Assembly: GCA_020717885.1 (NCBI GenBank)
Contig: DYDN01000017.1
Location: 1-13,136, forward strand
Direction of reading: 5' to 3'
From: Candidatus Forterrea sp.
Lineage (GTDB): Archaea; Iainarchaeota; Iainarchaeia; Iainarchaeales; JAAZKV01
Length of the DNA stretch: 13,136 bases
Positions 1 to 7,215 of the stretch are shown one piece after another. Position 1 is the stretch's first letter; every line of letters begins with the position of its first letter. The translations under genes were made by a program, and so were the position numbers. Below the pieces are notes generated by a model. That model was not told where the DNA came from. It saw nothing but the letters and a program-made list of their open reading frames with translations, and did no database searches.

Positions 1-21
1 CGGCAAGGCACTAACCTTAAT

Positions 22-29
22 CTTTTAAC
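22..29 (+). promoter_or_regulatory. Possible TATA box of the DHH gene
   Basis: A CTTTTAAC sequence is centred about 26 nt before the ATG at 52. That is the spacing expected for a leaderless archaeal transcript, and no GGTG or GGAG ribosome binding site lies in front of this ATG. The minus-strand ZIP gene of this window has the same arrangement. The reading frame is open back to base 1, so a start upstream of the window cannot be excluded. Another frame of the first 28 bases ends with TAA at 26-28 and could be the tail of a preceding gene, but it is too short to identify. Confidence 0.3.
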
Positions 30-51
30 ACCTCCAAAGCAAGAATTCTTT

Positions 52-1503
52 ATGCATTATGGGGAAGCGCTTGGAGAGAGGGATGAAAAAGGCTTTTTTG
101 ATCTACTTAACAAAATGGCAGCCGAGATAAAGAAGCGCGATGAAATAGTTGTGGTTCATCATTATGATGCGGACGGTATTTCAAGCGGAGCAATAACAAT
201 AAAAGCACTTGAGCGCGAAGGAAAAAAAGTTTCATCTAGTTGTCTTAAACAATTGTATAAGGAAAATATTGCGGAAATTCGCGCCTTAGGGAAAAATTAT
301 TTGTTTGTTGATTTTGGCTCTGGGCAAATGGATTATTTAGTCAAAGAGTTTGACGGAAACCTTTTCATAATAGACCACCATCAACCTGTAACTCGTGAAG
401 GAAAATTACTTGAACTAAAATGGCATGCGAATCCCCTCTTGTTTGGAATTGATGGCGGAAAAGAACTTTCCGGAGCAGGCGCCGCATTCTTTTTCGCACT
501 TGCGCTTAACAAAAATAATGCTGATTTATCACAACTCGCAATTGTGGGCGCCTTAGGCGACATGCAGGACAATAACTCAGGCTCCGCGCTTGTTGGGTTG
601 AACAGAAAAATAATTGAAATTGCGCAAGAAGCAAAAGTTGTGATAGTAAAAAAAGATTTAGCCCTTTACGGTAGAATTTCCCGGCCATTAATTTCGTATT
701 TAGCATATTCTTCAAATCCAATTATTCCAGAACTCACTGCGAATGAAGATAATTGCAAAGCATTTCTTGCGGAATTAGGAATTCCGCTCAAGGATTCCTT
801 CACCGAGCAGCGGCTCTCATATGAGGATCTTTCAGAAGAAGAGAAAAAAATATTTTCAACCGCATTAATCACCCACATGATTTCTGCGGGGGTTGAGGAA
901 TGGAAAATAAAACAATTAATTGGAGAAACATATACTTTTACAAAAGAAGCCAAAAAAAGTCCTCTTCGTGATGGAAAAGAATTTGCCACCGCACTCAACG
1001 CATGCGGCCGCCACAAAAAACCGGGTGTTGGTCTTGCGATTTGTTTGGGCGATAGAAACCCGAATGGGAAATTCGGCGAAGCAATAGCAATGCTTGATGA
1101 ACACCGAACCGCGCTAAGAAGAGGAATAGAATTCATTAACCAGCACGGGATTGAAGAAAGAAAATCATTTTATTTTTTTGACGCAGCCGACCAGATAGAG
1201 GAATCCCTAGTTGGAATAATCGCGGGAATGCTTTATGGCTCAGTAATTGATGAAAATAAACCAATAATTGCTCTTGCGCGCAACAATGATGGTACGATGA
1301 AAGTATCCGGTAGAGGGACCTCAGTACTTGTTCGGCGCGGGCTAAATATTGGAAAAGCCCTAAAAGAAATAGGTGCCGAAATTATTGGAGTTGAGGGCGG
1401 GGGGCACAAAGTTGCTGCAGGTGCCCGAGTACCCGCTGATAAAATTGACGAATTTTTGGCGCTTCTTGAGGAAAAACTTGGTGCGCAGCTGGCGCGGGTA
1501 TAA
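52..1503 (+). CDS. DHH/DHHA1-family phosphoesterase, archaeal RecJ-like nuclease
   Basis: A 483-residue protein of the DHH superfamily, whose archaeal RecJ-like members are Mn-dependent single-strand exonucleases acting with the replisome (GAN-type) or on short oligonucleotides. The N-terminal DHH domain shows motif I HHYDADG (36-42), motif II VDFGSG (86-91), motif III IDHH (107-110) and motif IV GALGD (166-170), so the metal-binding aspartates D39, D41, D87, D108 and D170 are present. The C-terminal DHHA1 substrate-binding domain ends with GGGHKVAAGA (449-458), the glycine-rich motif that contacts the nucleic acid or phosphate. No membrane segment, CBS or other extra domain is seen. Length fits archaeal RecJ-like proteins. 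The ATG at 52 is chosen because a TATA-like box lies 26 nt upstream; the frame stays open to base 1, so the start is provisional. Which nucleic acid it degrades (DNA end trimming or nanoRNA) cannot be told from sequence. Confidence 0.9.
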   Translation: MHYGEALGERDEKGFFDLLNKMAAEIKKRDEIVVVHHYDADGISSGAITIKALEREGKKVSSSCLKQLYKENIAEIRALGKNYLFVDFGSGQMDYLVKEFDGNLFIIDHHQPVTREGKLLELKWHANPLLFGIDGGKELSGAGAAFFFALALNKNNADLSQLAIVGALGDMQDNNSGSALVGLNRKIIEIAQEAKVVIVKKDLALYGRISRPLISYLAYSSNPIIPELTANEDNCKAFLAELGIPLKDSFTEQRLSYEDLSEEEKKIFSTALITHMISAGVEEWKIKQLIGETYTFTKEAKKSPLRDGKEFATALNACGRHKKPGVGLAICLGDRNPNGKFGEAIAMLDEHRTALRRGIEFINQHGIEERKSFYFFDAADQIEESLVGIIAGMLYGSVIDENKPIIALARNNDGTMKVSGRGTSVLVRRGLNIGKALKEIGAEIIGVEGGGHKVAAGARVPADKIDEFLALLEEKLGAQLARV

Positions 1504-1507
1504 ATAG

Positions 1508-1519
1508 CTTTTTCTTTCT
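1508..1519 (+). terminator. T-rich tract after the DHH gene
   Basis: A CTTTTTCTTTCT tract begins five bases after the TAA stop of the DHH gene. Archaeal RNA polymerase terminates at oligo-T runs without needing a hairpin, and the next gene has its own TATA-like box just downstream, so an end of transcription here is plausible. The run is interrupted, so the call is weak. Confidence 0.3.
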
Positions 1520-1534
1520 GAGCCAGAGGATATG

Positions 1535-1542
1535 TTTTTTAA
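1535..1542 (+). promoter_or_regulatory. Possible TATA box of the prenyl synthase group
   Basis: TTTTTTAA is centred about 40 nt before the ATG at 1579, similar to the spacing seen at the HMG-CoA reductase gene in this window. A weak GGTT element (1573-1576) precedes the ATG and could be a partial ribosome binding site. This would drive the prenyl synthase, the unknown protein and fni together. Confidence 0.3.
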
Positions 1543-1578
1543 TGTGTTAAACCACAAGTCTTTGTATAGGCTGGTTAT

Positions 1579-4035
1579 ATGGTTACAAAAAAAGAAGTTG
1601 AAATGCCAATAAAGGAATTCTTAAAATCCAAAGTTCCTGAAGTGGAAAAAGAAATAGAGAATTATATCCCAAGAAAAGCCACAAAGAAATGGATTGAGGG
1701 CGCTCTTGGTAAAACCATTTTTGAACTCGACCTTGAGGCATACACAAAAGGCGTGAATGAACCCATTTGGGATCTGCTTGACCGAGGCGGAAAACGATTT
1801 CGGCCAGTAATGACTTGTATTTGTTCTGAAGCAGTTGGAGGAAAATGGGAAGAAGCGCTAAAACTTGCTCCAATGGTAGAACTAATTCACAACGGATGCG
1901 TTGAGGAAAATTCTCTAGTTTGGATGGCTGATGGCACTCCCAAAAAAATGAAGGATGTTCAAGTAGGCGATTACGTTGTTTCTGTTGATAAGCATGGAAG
2001 ATTAAAGGAACGAAGAGTTTCCCACAAGCACGACAATGGACTGAAAAAAGTTTTTATGGTAAAGACAAACAATCGCACGCTAACCGCAACCGAAGAGCAC
2101 CCATTTTTAACAGTTGCAAAGAGCCAGCCAACGCGTTATTCAATAAAAAAAGGCTTTGTACAGAAGCTCCGCCAAAACCTTGCAGGAAAAGGCAAAACAA
2201 TTTCCTCGATGGTTGACGAGCTGTTTACAAAACATGATTTTGGAATGGTTAAAGGTGCCGCAAAAAATTCTTTGTGCGGATATAAGGGCTGCTTTTTACC
2301 AAGAGAACTTACTGATTATTTAGTTGAAGAGCAGGGCATGAATTGGAAAGATTTTGAAGAGCATAAGTGCTTGTATGAAAAAGCAGAAGTGAAGTTTGAG
2401 TGGAAACGCATAAAGCACTTGGGTGAAGGAGATGTTGTGGTTGTAGGGAAAAATATTTATGGAAAAGACGGGATATTGCCCGAGTTGCCGCTAATTGAAA
2501 AAAAAGTCAAAGATAGATACACTATTCCAATATTAATGACAAAAGACTTAGCCCAATTATGCGGTTTTATTGTGGGCGATGGGCATATAGCAAAAGACAA
2601 AGTAGAACTTTGCATCCCACAAGGCGTTGAGGGGAGAGAAGAGTATGAAGCATTAACTGATAAAATTTTTGAAGCAGAATCTTCAAAATATAAAAATAGT
2701 ATTACTTGCTGCTCAACAGCATTAGTGCAACTTTTTGACTACTTGGGGTTGAAAAAAAATCACTTAGGCATTGAAATTCCTCATTGGGTGTTTAAGCTTC
2801 CAAGAGAATACAAAATAGCCTTTGTTAAAGGATATATAGATTCAGATGGGCACATTGTCAAAAGGGGCGACATAAGGCTTGCTTGTGCAAATAAATTACT
2901 GGTGGAACAATTCAAAATGCTTTTAGACGGCATAGGCTTTATCACGGGAAACGTGAATGAGAAAATTGTTTCAAACGAACACTTTCCAAACGCAATAAAA
3001 AAACAAACAACTCTTTACACGCTCTCAGTAAACCAAGCACAAACAGTTCTTCTTTATACACAAAATGTTATGAATTGGAAAGGGGGTCGTGCAATTTCTC
3101 TGCGGCAAGAAGAAAAAGTTCCCTCTCTGCCTGAACAACTGAGCTTTGAACAATTGGGGTTTGTTGAAGTAAGGGAAGTTATTGCGGAGAAAGAACTGGC
3201 GCAGACATACGATATTGAAGTTGAGGAAACACACAGTTATATTGCAAATGGAATTGCTGTTCACAACACTTTGATGCAGGATGATGTTGAGGATGATTCA
3301 GTTGCACGAAGAGGAAAAGCGTGTACACACAAAATATTCGGCATTGATACCGCGGTTAACACAGGAACAATAATGTTCTACTGGCCGATAATGAAAATAA
3401 TGACTGATGAATTCAAACTCGGGAATGAAAAAAAATTGCATATTTATGATTTGTACGCAAAAGAGCTTCTTCGCGTATGCTCAGGACAAGCGTGGGATAT
3501 TGCATGGCATCACGGCGGATTCACTCCGAACGAAAAACACTATTTGAATATGTGCCTCTCAAAAACAGGGGTACTTACAAGATTCGCCTGCCAGTTAGGC
3601 GCAATAGTTGGGGGCGCAACACAAAAACAATACGAGGCACTTGGCGACTTTGGGCAAATAGTGGGAGTGGGCTTTCAAATACAAGATGATATTTTGGAAT
3701 TAACCGAAAGCGAATTTAAGAAAGGAAAAGGAAGTGTTGGCGGGGACATACATGAAGGAAAGCGAACACTCATAATTATTAGAACGCTTGAGAAAGCGAT
3801 TCCCGCTGATAAAAAAAGACTAATAGAAATACTTGACTCACACACAAGTGAAGAAAAAGTAATCCAAGAGGCGCTTGGCATAATCCAAAAGTACGATGGA
3901 ATTGAGTACTCGCGAAAAACTGCTGAGAAACTCGTTGAAGATGCGTGGAAAAAAGTCGATAAAGTTTTACCTGAGAACAATGCAAAAATAATGCTAAAGA
4001 AATTCGCTGAGTATTTGGTGGATAGGAAGATTTAG
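1579..4035 (+). CDS. Polyprenyl (GGPP-type) diphosphate synthase precursor with internal intein
   Basis: A trans-prenyltransferase that condenses IPP with allylic diphosphates, here for archaeal lipid chains. The 818-residue precursor is interrupted: residues 1-106 and 564-818 are synthase, 107-563 are intein. After splicing the product is 361 residues, the family's usual size. Synthase marks are GGKRFRP (70-76, IPP binding), the first aspartate-rich motif DDVED (568-572) followed by ARRGK, SGQAWDI (635-641), KTG (662-664), and the second aspartate-rich region QDDILE (702-707) with GGDIHEGKRTL (721-731). The second motif is DDxxE instead of the common DDxxD. After splicing the -5/-4 residues before DDVED are Gly/Thr, small like the Ala/Ser of the eukaryotic type III GGPP synthase, not aromatic as in archaeal type I enzymes. 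GGPP is therefore likely, but a longer chain is possible. ATG 1579 is taken as the start; ATG 1603 is an alternative. The next gene begins 9 nt downstream, and fni completes the group. Confidence 0.93.
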   Translation: MVTKKEVEMPIKEFLKSKVPEVEKEIENYIPRKATKKWIEGALGKTIFELDLEAYTKGVNEPIWDLLDRGGKRFRPVMTCICSEAVGGKWEEALKLAPMVELIHNGCVEENSLVWMADGTPKKMKDVQVGDYVVSVDKHGRLKERRVSHKHDNGLKKVFMVKTNNRTLTATEEHPFLTVAKSQPTRYSIKKGFVQKLRQNLAGKGKTISSMVDELFTKHDFGMVKGAAKNSLCGYKGCFLPRELTDYLVEEQGMNWKDFEEHKCLYEKAEVKFEWKRIKHLGEGDVVVVGKNIYGKDGILPELPLIEKKVKDRYTIPILMTKDLAQLCGFIVGDGHIAKDKVELCIPQGVEGREEYEALTDKIFEAESSKYKNSITCCSTALVQLFDYLGLKKNHLGIEIPHWVFKLPREYKIAFVKGYIDSDGHIVKRGDIRLACANKLLVEQFKMLLDGIGFITGNVNEKIVSNEHFPNAIKKQTTLYTLSVNQAQTVLLYTQNVMNWKGGRAISLRQEEKVPSLPEQLSFEQLGFVEVREVIAEKELAQTYDIEVEETHSYIANGIAVHNTLMQDDVEDDSVARRGKACTHKIFGIDTAVNTGTIMFYWPIMKIMTDEFKLGNEKKLHIYDLYAKELLRVCSGQAWDIAWHHGGFTPNEKHYLNMCLSKTGVLTRFACQLGAIVGGATQKQYEALGDFGQIVGVGFQIQDDILELTESEFKKGKGSVGGDIHEGKRTLIIIRTLEKAIPADKKRLIEILDSHTSEEKVIQEALGIIQKYDGIEYSRKTAEKLVEDAWKKVDKVLPENNAKIMLKKFAEYLVDRKI
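1897..3267 (+). mobile_element. LAGLIDADG intein in the prenyl synthase
   Basis: In-frame protein-splicing element of 457 residues (107-563 of the precursor). Block A begins at Cys107, block B has TEEHPF (171-176) with the conserved T and H, and the C-terminus reads YDIEVEETHSYIANG (544-558) then AVHN with His562-Asn563, followed by Thr564 as the +1 nucleophile. Two LAGLIDADG motifs, LCGFIVGDG (327-335) and VKGYIDSDG (416-424), keep the acidic residues D334 and D423, so both splicing and homing endonuclease activity look intact. Removing it joins ELIHNG to TLMQDDVED, which restores an uninterrupted synthase. Between block B and the KHLGEGDVVVV strand there is an unusually long segment of about 100 residues with Cys233, Cys238, His262 and Cys264. 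The element sits in the catalytic core of its host, as inteins usually do. Base composition is similar to the surrounding gene. Confidence 0.95.
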
Positions 4036-4044
4036 GTTTTATTT

Positions 4045-4779
4045 ATGAGATTTTCAAAAGCTGTTAAAGCAATTTCAAGAGCCGTGTTTTCTCCTGCGGT
4101 GCGCTCGCAAAGAAGTATGCAATCCGCTCTGAAAGCAAAGATTGGGGGGACCGTGGCACGCAAAAGAGAGATTGCTAATACCCTTGCTAAAAGAATGAGT
4201 CTTGCCGAGGTGATCGCCCACGAGGCACACATAAGGACTGTTGAGAGACAAGGGGAACCAATCACCTTTGCGGAAAGAAATGAGCGCGTAATGATGATAC
4301 GCAAGGAAGCACTTAGGGCACTTGGGGTTGGAAGAATTGTTTCAGAGCACGCACCGCACCTTTCTAGAGTAATGAAAGCCGCCCACGAAATGAGATATAC
4401 TGGGGGCATATGCACAGGAATAGCCGCAAAAAGGATTAGAAGTTACTTAATTTCTGAGTTATCCCAAAAAGTAAAAGTTGATGAGAAGACTTACTCAGGA
4501 ATATTAAAGGATGCAAAAAAGTTTTCTATTAGCGGCCCTAAATCTAATTTGGGAAAACTAAGCGCTGAAGAAGCCAAGCTTACCCAGAGGGCGCAAAACA
4601 CAGCAAGAGTATTCTATCCCACTTTACAAGAAAATGTTAAACTTATACGAATGCCTGTATCGCTTGCTTCTTTGGCACTAATACTTGCCGAGGCTGAATT
4701 GAAGGAAACTTTAGGGAGTAAACTTGCAAACTTTAACAAAAGGGTGAACTATTTTAGAGCGGAGGAGGGATTAGTATGA
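4045..4779 (+). CDS. Unrecognised basic, helical protein coupled to fni
   Basis: I do not recognise this 244-residue protein. It is rich in Lys, Arg, Ala, Leu and Glu, is predicted by eye to be mostly alpha-helical, has no signal peptide, no convincing membrane segment and no cysteine-rich or nucleotide-binding motif. The first 60 residues are strongly basic, which could mean nucleic-acid or acidic-lipid contact. One glycine-rich stretch, YTGGICTGIAAKRI, lies near residues 117-130. It starts 9 nt after the prenyl synthase stop, and its own TGA overlaps the fni start as ATGA, so it is probably translated in step with two isoprenoid enzymes. That context suggests, but does not prove, a role in lipid synthesis. 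The reading frame is long and its codon choice resembles that of neighbouring genes, so it is very likely real. Confidence 0.75.
   Translation: MRFSKAVKAISRAVFSPAVRSQRSMQSALKAKIGGTVARKREIANTLAKRMSLAEVIAHEAHIRTVERQGEPITFAERNERVMMIRKEALRALGVGRIVSEHAPHLSRVMKAAHEMRYTGGICTGIAAKRIRSYLISELSQKVKVDEKTYSGILKDAKKFSISGPKSNLGKLSAEEAKLTQRAQNTARVFYPTLQENVKLIRMPVSLASLALILAEAELKETLGSKLANFNKRVNYFRAEEGLV
4761..4768 (+). promoter_or_regulatory. Strong ribosome binding site for fni
   Basis: GGAGGAGG lies inside the end of the preceding gene, seven bases before the fni ATG at 4776. It is the strongest Shine-Dalgarno match in the window and fixes the fni start at the ATGA overlap. Confidence 0.7.
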
Positions 4780-5822
4780 CATCACAGACAGAGAAACGCA
4801 AAATCGATCATTTGAAGTTATGCGCAACAAAAGATGTTTCTTTTGCGGAGAAGACAACCCTCCTTGAGTGTGTGGAACTAAATTACAAATGCCTCCCAGA
4901 GATAAGCATGAAAGAGGTTGATTTGAGTACAGAGTTTTTGGGCAAAAAGTTTTCCTTTCCCTTTATTGTATCCGCAATTACAGGCGGAGCGCAGGTATCA
5001 AAAAAAGTTAATGTGGATATTGCGGAAGCCTGCCAAGCCCTCGGAATCGGGATGGGTTTAGGGAGTATGCGCGCAATGCTACAGCACCCCTCACTAACAG
5101 AAACTTATTTTGTTCGCGATGTTGCCCCGGATATTTTCCTTGCGGGGAATATTGGTGTTGCGCAACTAAAACAATTCTCGCCTGATGATGTAAATGCCGC
5201 GCTCACTGCAATAGAGGTAGATGCGCTCGCAATACATTTAAACGCCGCTCAGGAAGCTGTACAACCAGAGGGGGATGCGGATTTTTCTGGCCTGATTGAG
5301 AAAATTGTTGAATTCTCTGATAAGATTAGTGTTCCAATTTATGTAAAAGAAGTGGGGCACGGGGTTTCATACGAAATCGCATTTGCATTAAAGGATACAA
5401 AAATAAAAGCGATTGATGTACAGGGCGCGGGCGGAACAAGCTGGACAGCAGTTGATTCACTACGCCACAAAACAGGATTTGGGGGAATTTTTAGGGAATT
5501 TGGATTGCCCACAGCAGTATCCCTAATGCAAGTAAAGAGTGCAATACACGGTACAACAAAAAAAGTAATTGCTTCAGGAGGAGTGCGAAACGGAATCGAC
5601 GCGGTAAAAGCGCTTGTTCTTGGGGCGGATATGGTTGGTAGCGCGATGCCAATGCTAAAAGCGCAGAACAAGAATGGAAGCGCTGGGATAAAAAAATATT
5701 TAACCGATTTAAAGAAAGAAATGGAAATAGCCTCATTCCTTGTCGGGTGCAAAAATATTACACAGCTCCATGCAGAGAAACCAATAATACTTGGGAAATT
5801 AAAAGAATGGATGGAGAATTAG
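4776..5822 (+). CDS. fni: Type 2 isopentenyl-diphosphate delta-isomerase
   Basis: FMN- and NAD(P)H-dependent enzyme that interconverts isopentenyl and dimethylallyl diphosphate in the cytoplasm, supplying the starter for the prenyl synthase encoded two genes upstream. The 348-residue length fits the family. The TIM-barrel motifs are present: N-terminal RKIDHL (8-13), SAITGG (66-71) for FMN binding, GLGSMRAML (94-102, where many homologues have GSQR), GNIGVAQL (124-131), HLNAAQE (154-160) carrying the catalytic Gln159 and Mg-binding Glu160, VKEVGHG (190-196), DVQGAGGTSW (214-223) and SGGVRNGID (267-275) followed by GADMVGSA (283-290) for the FMN phosphate. The start is fixed by GGAGGAGG and the ATGA overlap with the unknown protein. 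Type 2 isomerase is the usual form in archaea. Confidence 0.96.
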   Translation: MTSQTEKRKIDHLKLCATKDVSFAEKTTLLECVELNYKCLPEISMKEVDLSTEFLGKKFSFPFIVSAITGGAQVSKKVNVDIAEACQALGIGMGLGSMRAMLQHPSLTETYFVRDVAPDIFLAGNIGVAQLKQFSPDDVNAALTAIEVDALAIHLNAAQEAVQPEGDADFSGLIEKIVEFSDKISVPIYVKEVGHGVSYEIAFALKDTKIKAIDVQGAGGTSWTAVDSLRHKTGFGGIFREFGLPTAVSLMQVKSAIHGTTKKVIASGGVRNGIDAVKALVLGADMVGSAMPMLKAQNKNGSAGIKKYLTDLKKEMEIASFLVGCKNITQLHAEKPIILGKLKEWMEN

Positions 5823-5857
5823 TCACACCTAAAAATTGCTTTAACTTTGGTGATTAA

Positions 5858-6979
5858 ATGAAAAAACTTCACGCGTTGATAATTTTATTAGTAGTTCTTG
5901 TTATCGCGCTCGTTTTGAATTATTATACAATTCCGGTAGGTGTGCCTGCGAGTAACGAAACAATAAAAATTGGGTTTACCGCTCCGCTCTCAGGGGCTGC
6001 AGCAGGTACGGGGCTTTCCTCAAAGCAAGGATTTGAATTAGCAAATGAATTATTTCCCGATGTGAATGGAAAAAAGATTGAAGTATTTTATGGGGATGAC
6101 AAAGCGGATCCGGCGCTTGCACTAACTGCTGTGAAAAAATTTGTTGAAGTTCAGAACTTCAAACTAATTGTCTCTGCTTTTAGCGGACCGACCCTTGCGC
6201 TTATTCCTTACTCTAATGAAAAAGAATTTTTGCTAACCTCTCCCCTGTCAGCAACGCCAAAACTCTCAGGTGCAGGAAAACATTTTTTCAGGGTTTCCTC
6301 TTCGTCAGAGAGAATGGCGCAAATGACGGCAAAAGTAGCTCTTGATGCAGGATTTACTACTGTTGCGGTACTCTATGAAATGAATGATTATCCGATTGGT
6401 TGGGCAGAATCATTCAAAAAAGATTTTGAGGAAATCGGCGGGCAAGTGATTCTTGAAGAACAATACGGTTCAAAGGATACAGATATGCGTGCACAGTTGT
6501 CAAGGCTTGATGCGACTGATGCAAATGCAATAGTAATTATTTCACTCACAGCACCCACGGCATCATTAGTACTAAAACAGGCAAAAGAGCTTGGAATAAA
6601 AAAACAGATAATTGGGAATGAAACATTCGGGCTAAAATCAGTGCTTTCACTAACAGACCTCTCTGAAGGCGCGATTGTTTCACAGTATGATTACAATCAG
6701 CAGGATCCAAAAACAGCCGAGTTCTTGGTGGCGTACAGAAAAGAATTCACTCAAGGAGAATCAGAGCTTTACTCCGCGCTTGGATATGATTTGTATATGA
6801 TTATGAGGGAAGCAATTTCAGTTTGCGGCGAAAACCCGGTCTGCATAACCGCCTATGTAAAACAAAAACCCTCTTTTGTTGGAGTAAGCGGCGAATACAA
6901 AATTAACTCCCTTGGGGACGCTGAACGAAATTTGGCCCTAAGCGTAATATCCAATGGGAAAACCATTCCCTACAAGTAA
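5858..6979 (+). CDS. Branched-chain amino-acid-type ABC substrate-binding protein
   Basis: A 373-residue extracytoplasmic ligand-binding protein of the LivJ/LivK (Peripla_BP_6) type, which captures amino acids or related small molecules for ABC import. An N-terminal hydrophobic helix (about 5-22) with the preceding MKKLH would act as an uncleaved membrane anchor; no lipobox cysteine is seen. The mature part begins with TIKIGFTAPLSG (35-46), the classic first strand of this fold, and continues with FYGDDKADP (77-85), ALIPYSN (114-120), FRVSSSSERMA (144-154) and VLYEMNDYPIGWAESF (171-186). Cys323 and Cys329 near the C-terminus could form a disulfide outside the cell. The ATG is preceded by GGTGAT (5849-5854), complementary to the archaeal 16S tail. 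No permease or ATPase genes adjoin it, so its partners are elsewhere or it works as a sensor. Ligand unknown. Confidence 0.88.
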   Translation: MKKLHALIILLVVLVIALVLNYYTIPVGVPASNETIKIGFTAPLSGAAAGTGLSSKQGFELANELFPDVNGKKIEVFYGDDKADPALALTAVKKFVEVQNFKLIVSAFSGPTLALIPYSNEKEFLLTSPLSATPKLSGAGKHFFRVSSSSERMAQMTAKVALDAGFTTVAVLYEMNDYPIGWAESFKKDFEEIGGQVILEEQYGSKDTDMRAQLSRLDATDANAIVIISLTAPTASLVLKQAKELGIKKQIIGNETFGLKSVLSLTDLSEGAIVSQYDYNQQDPKTAEFLVAYRKEFTQGESELYSALGYDLYMIMREAISVCGENPVCITAYVKQKPSFVGVSGEYKINSLGDAERNLALSVISNGKTIPYK

Positions 6980-6983
6980 AGCT

Positions 6984-6994
6984 CCTTCTTTTTT
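6984..6994 (+). terminator. T-run after the substrate-binding protein gene
   Basis: CCTTCTTTTTT, with six consecutive T, lies a few bases after the TAA of the substrate-binding protein and before an independent promoter. It fits an archaeal oligo-T terminator. Confidence 0.4.
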
Positions 6995-7016
6995 GGCAAA
7001 AATCTACCTTAAGGTG

Positions 7017-7070
7017 AAAACACTTCGTCAATCGCCGTAATACACTTCGCTTTTTACAAAGCTTTTTATA
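7017..7070 (+). promoter_or_regulatory. Promoter with conserved upstream element, before the GltA-like gene
   Basis: A BRE/TATA pair, AAAG followed by CTTTTTATA (7058-7070), matches the archaeal consensus well. Directly upstream, 7017-7049 is a 33-bp segment identical at 27 positions to 11689-11721, which stands at nearly the same distance from the TATA box of HMG-CoA synthase. The core is CGTCAATCGCCGTAAT (7026-7041). In this copy CACTTCG occurs twice, at 7021-7027 and 7043-7049, a 22-bp step or about two helical turns, as expected for a dimeric regulator. Transcription would begin near 7092, leaving a leader of about 125 nt before the ATG at 7216. The remainder of 6980-7215 holds only a T-run and a short ORF. 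Confidence 0.6.
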
Positions 7071-7101
7071 CTGCCACTTCCAAATAATCTGTTCCAAGCG
7101 T

Positions 7102-7197
7102 ATGGGGAGCGATTGGGTGAATTTGAGCTTGCCTTCGGAAGAGTATTGGAGAAATGCCCTGGAATTTTTGGGAAATAAAGTAATTATTTTCATTTAG
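7102..7197 (+). CDS. Possible 31-residue leader ORF
   Basis: An ATG 36 nt after the centre of the TATA box opens a 31-codon frame ending TAG at 7195-7197, beginning MGSDWVNLSL and ending with a hydrophobic VIIFI tail. The TATA-to-ATG spacing equals that of the HMG-CoA reductase gene, and the frame ends 18 nt before the ATG of the GltA-like gene. No clear ribosome binding site precedes it and no family is recognised. It could be a short regulatory peptide or a chance frame in a long leader. Confidence 0.25.
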   Translation: MGSDWVNLSLPSEEYWRNALEFLGNKVIIFI

Positions 7198-7215
7198 GGT
7201 TGATTGGTGTTACAA

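Noticed and set aside
26..41. ACACCTCC near the left edge resembling the 16S rRNA 3' end
   Set aside because: Only eight bases match and no rRNA sequence surrounds it; coincidence.
666..1136. 156-residue minus-strand ORF inside the DHH gene
   Set aside because: It lies wholly opposite conserved DHH coding sequence, and its composition is that of an antisense shadow.
1897..3267. The insert in the prenyl synthase as a group I or II intron or transposon
   Set aside because: It is in frame throughout, with complete intein splicing motifs; no inverted ends, target duplication or intron structure is seen.
7125..7145. Short CTTC/GAAG hairpin in the GltA-like leader as a riboswitch
   Set aside because: Only four base pairs and no surrounding conserved structure; too little to support an RNA element.
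7204..7215. TTG at 7204 (or GTG at 7207) as the start of the GltA-like gene
   Set aside because: The GGTG at 7206-7209 would overlap these codons; it is correctly spaced for ATG 7216, and the family N-terminus begins close to that methionine.
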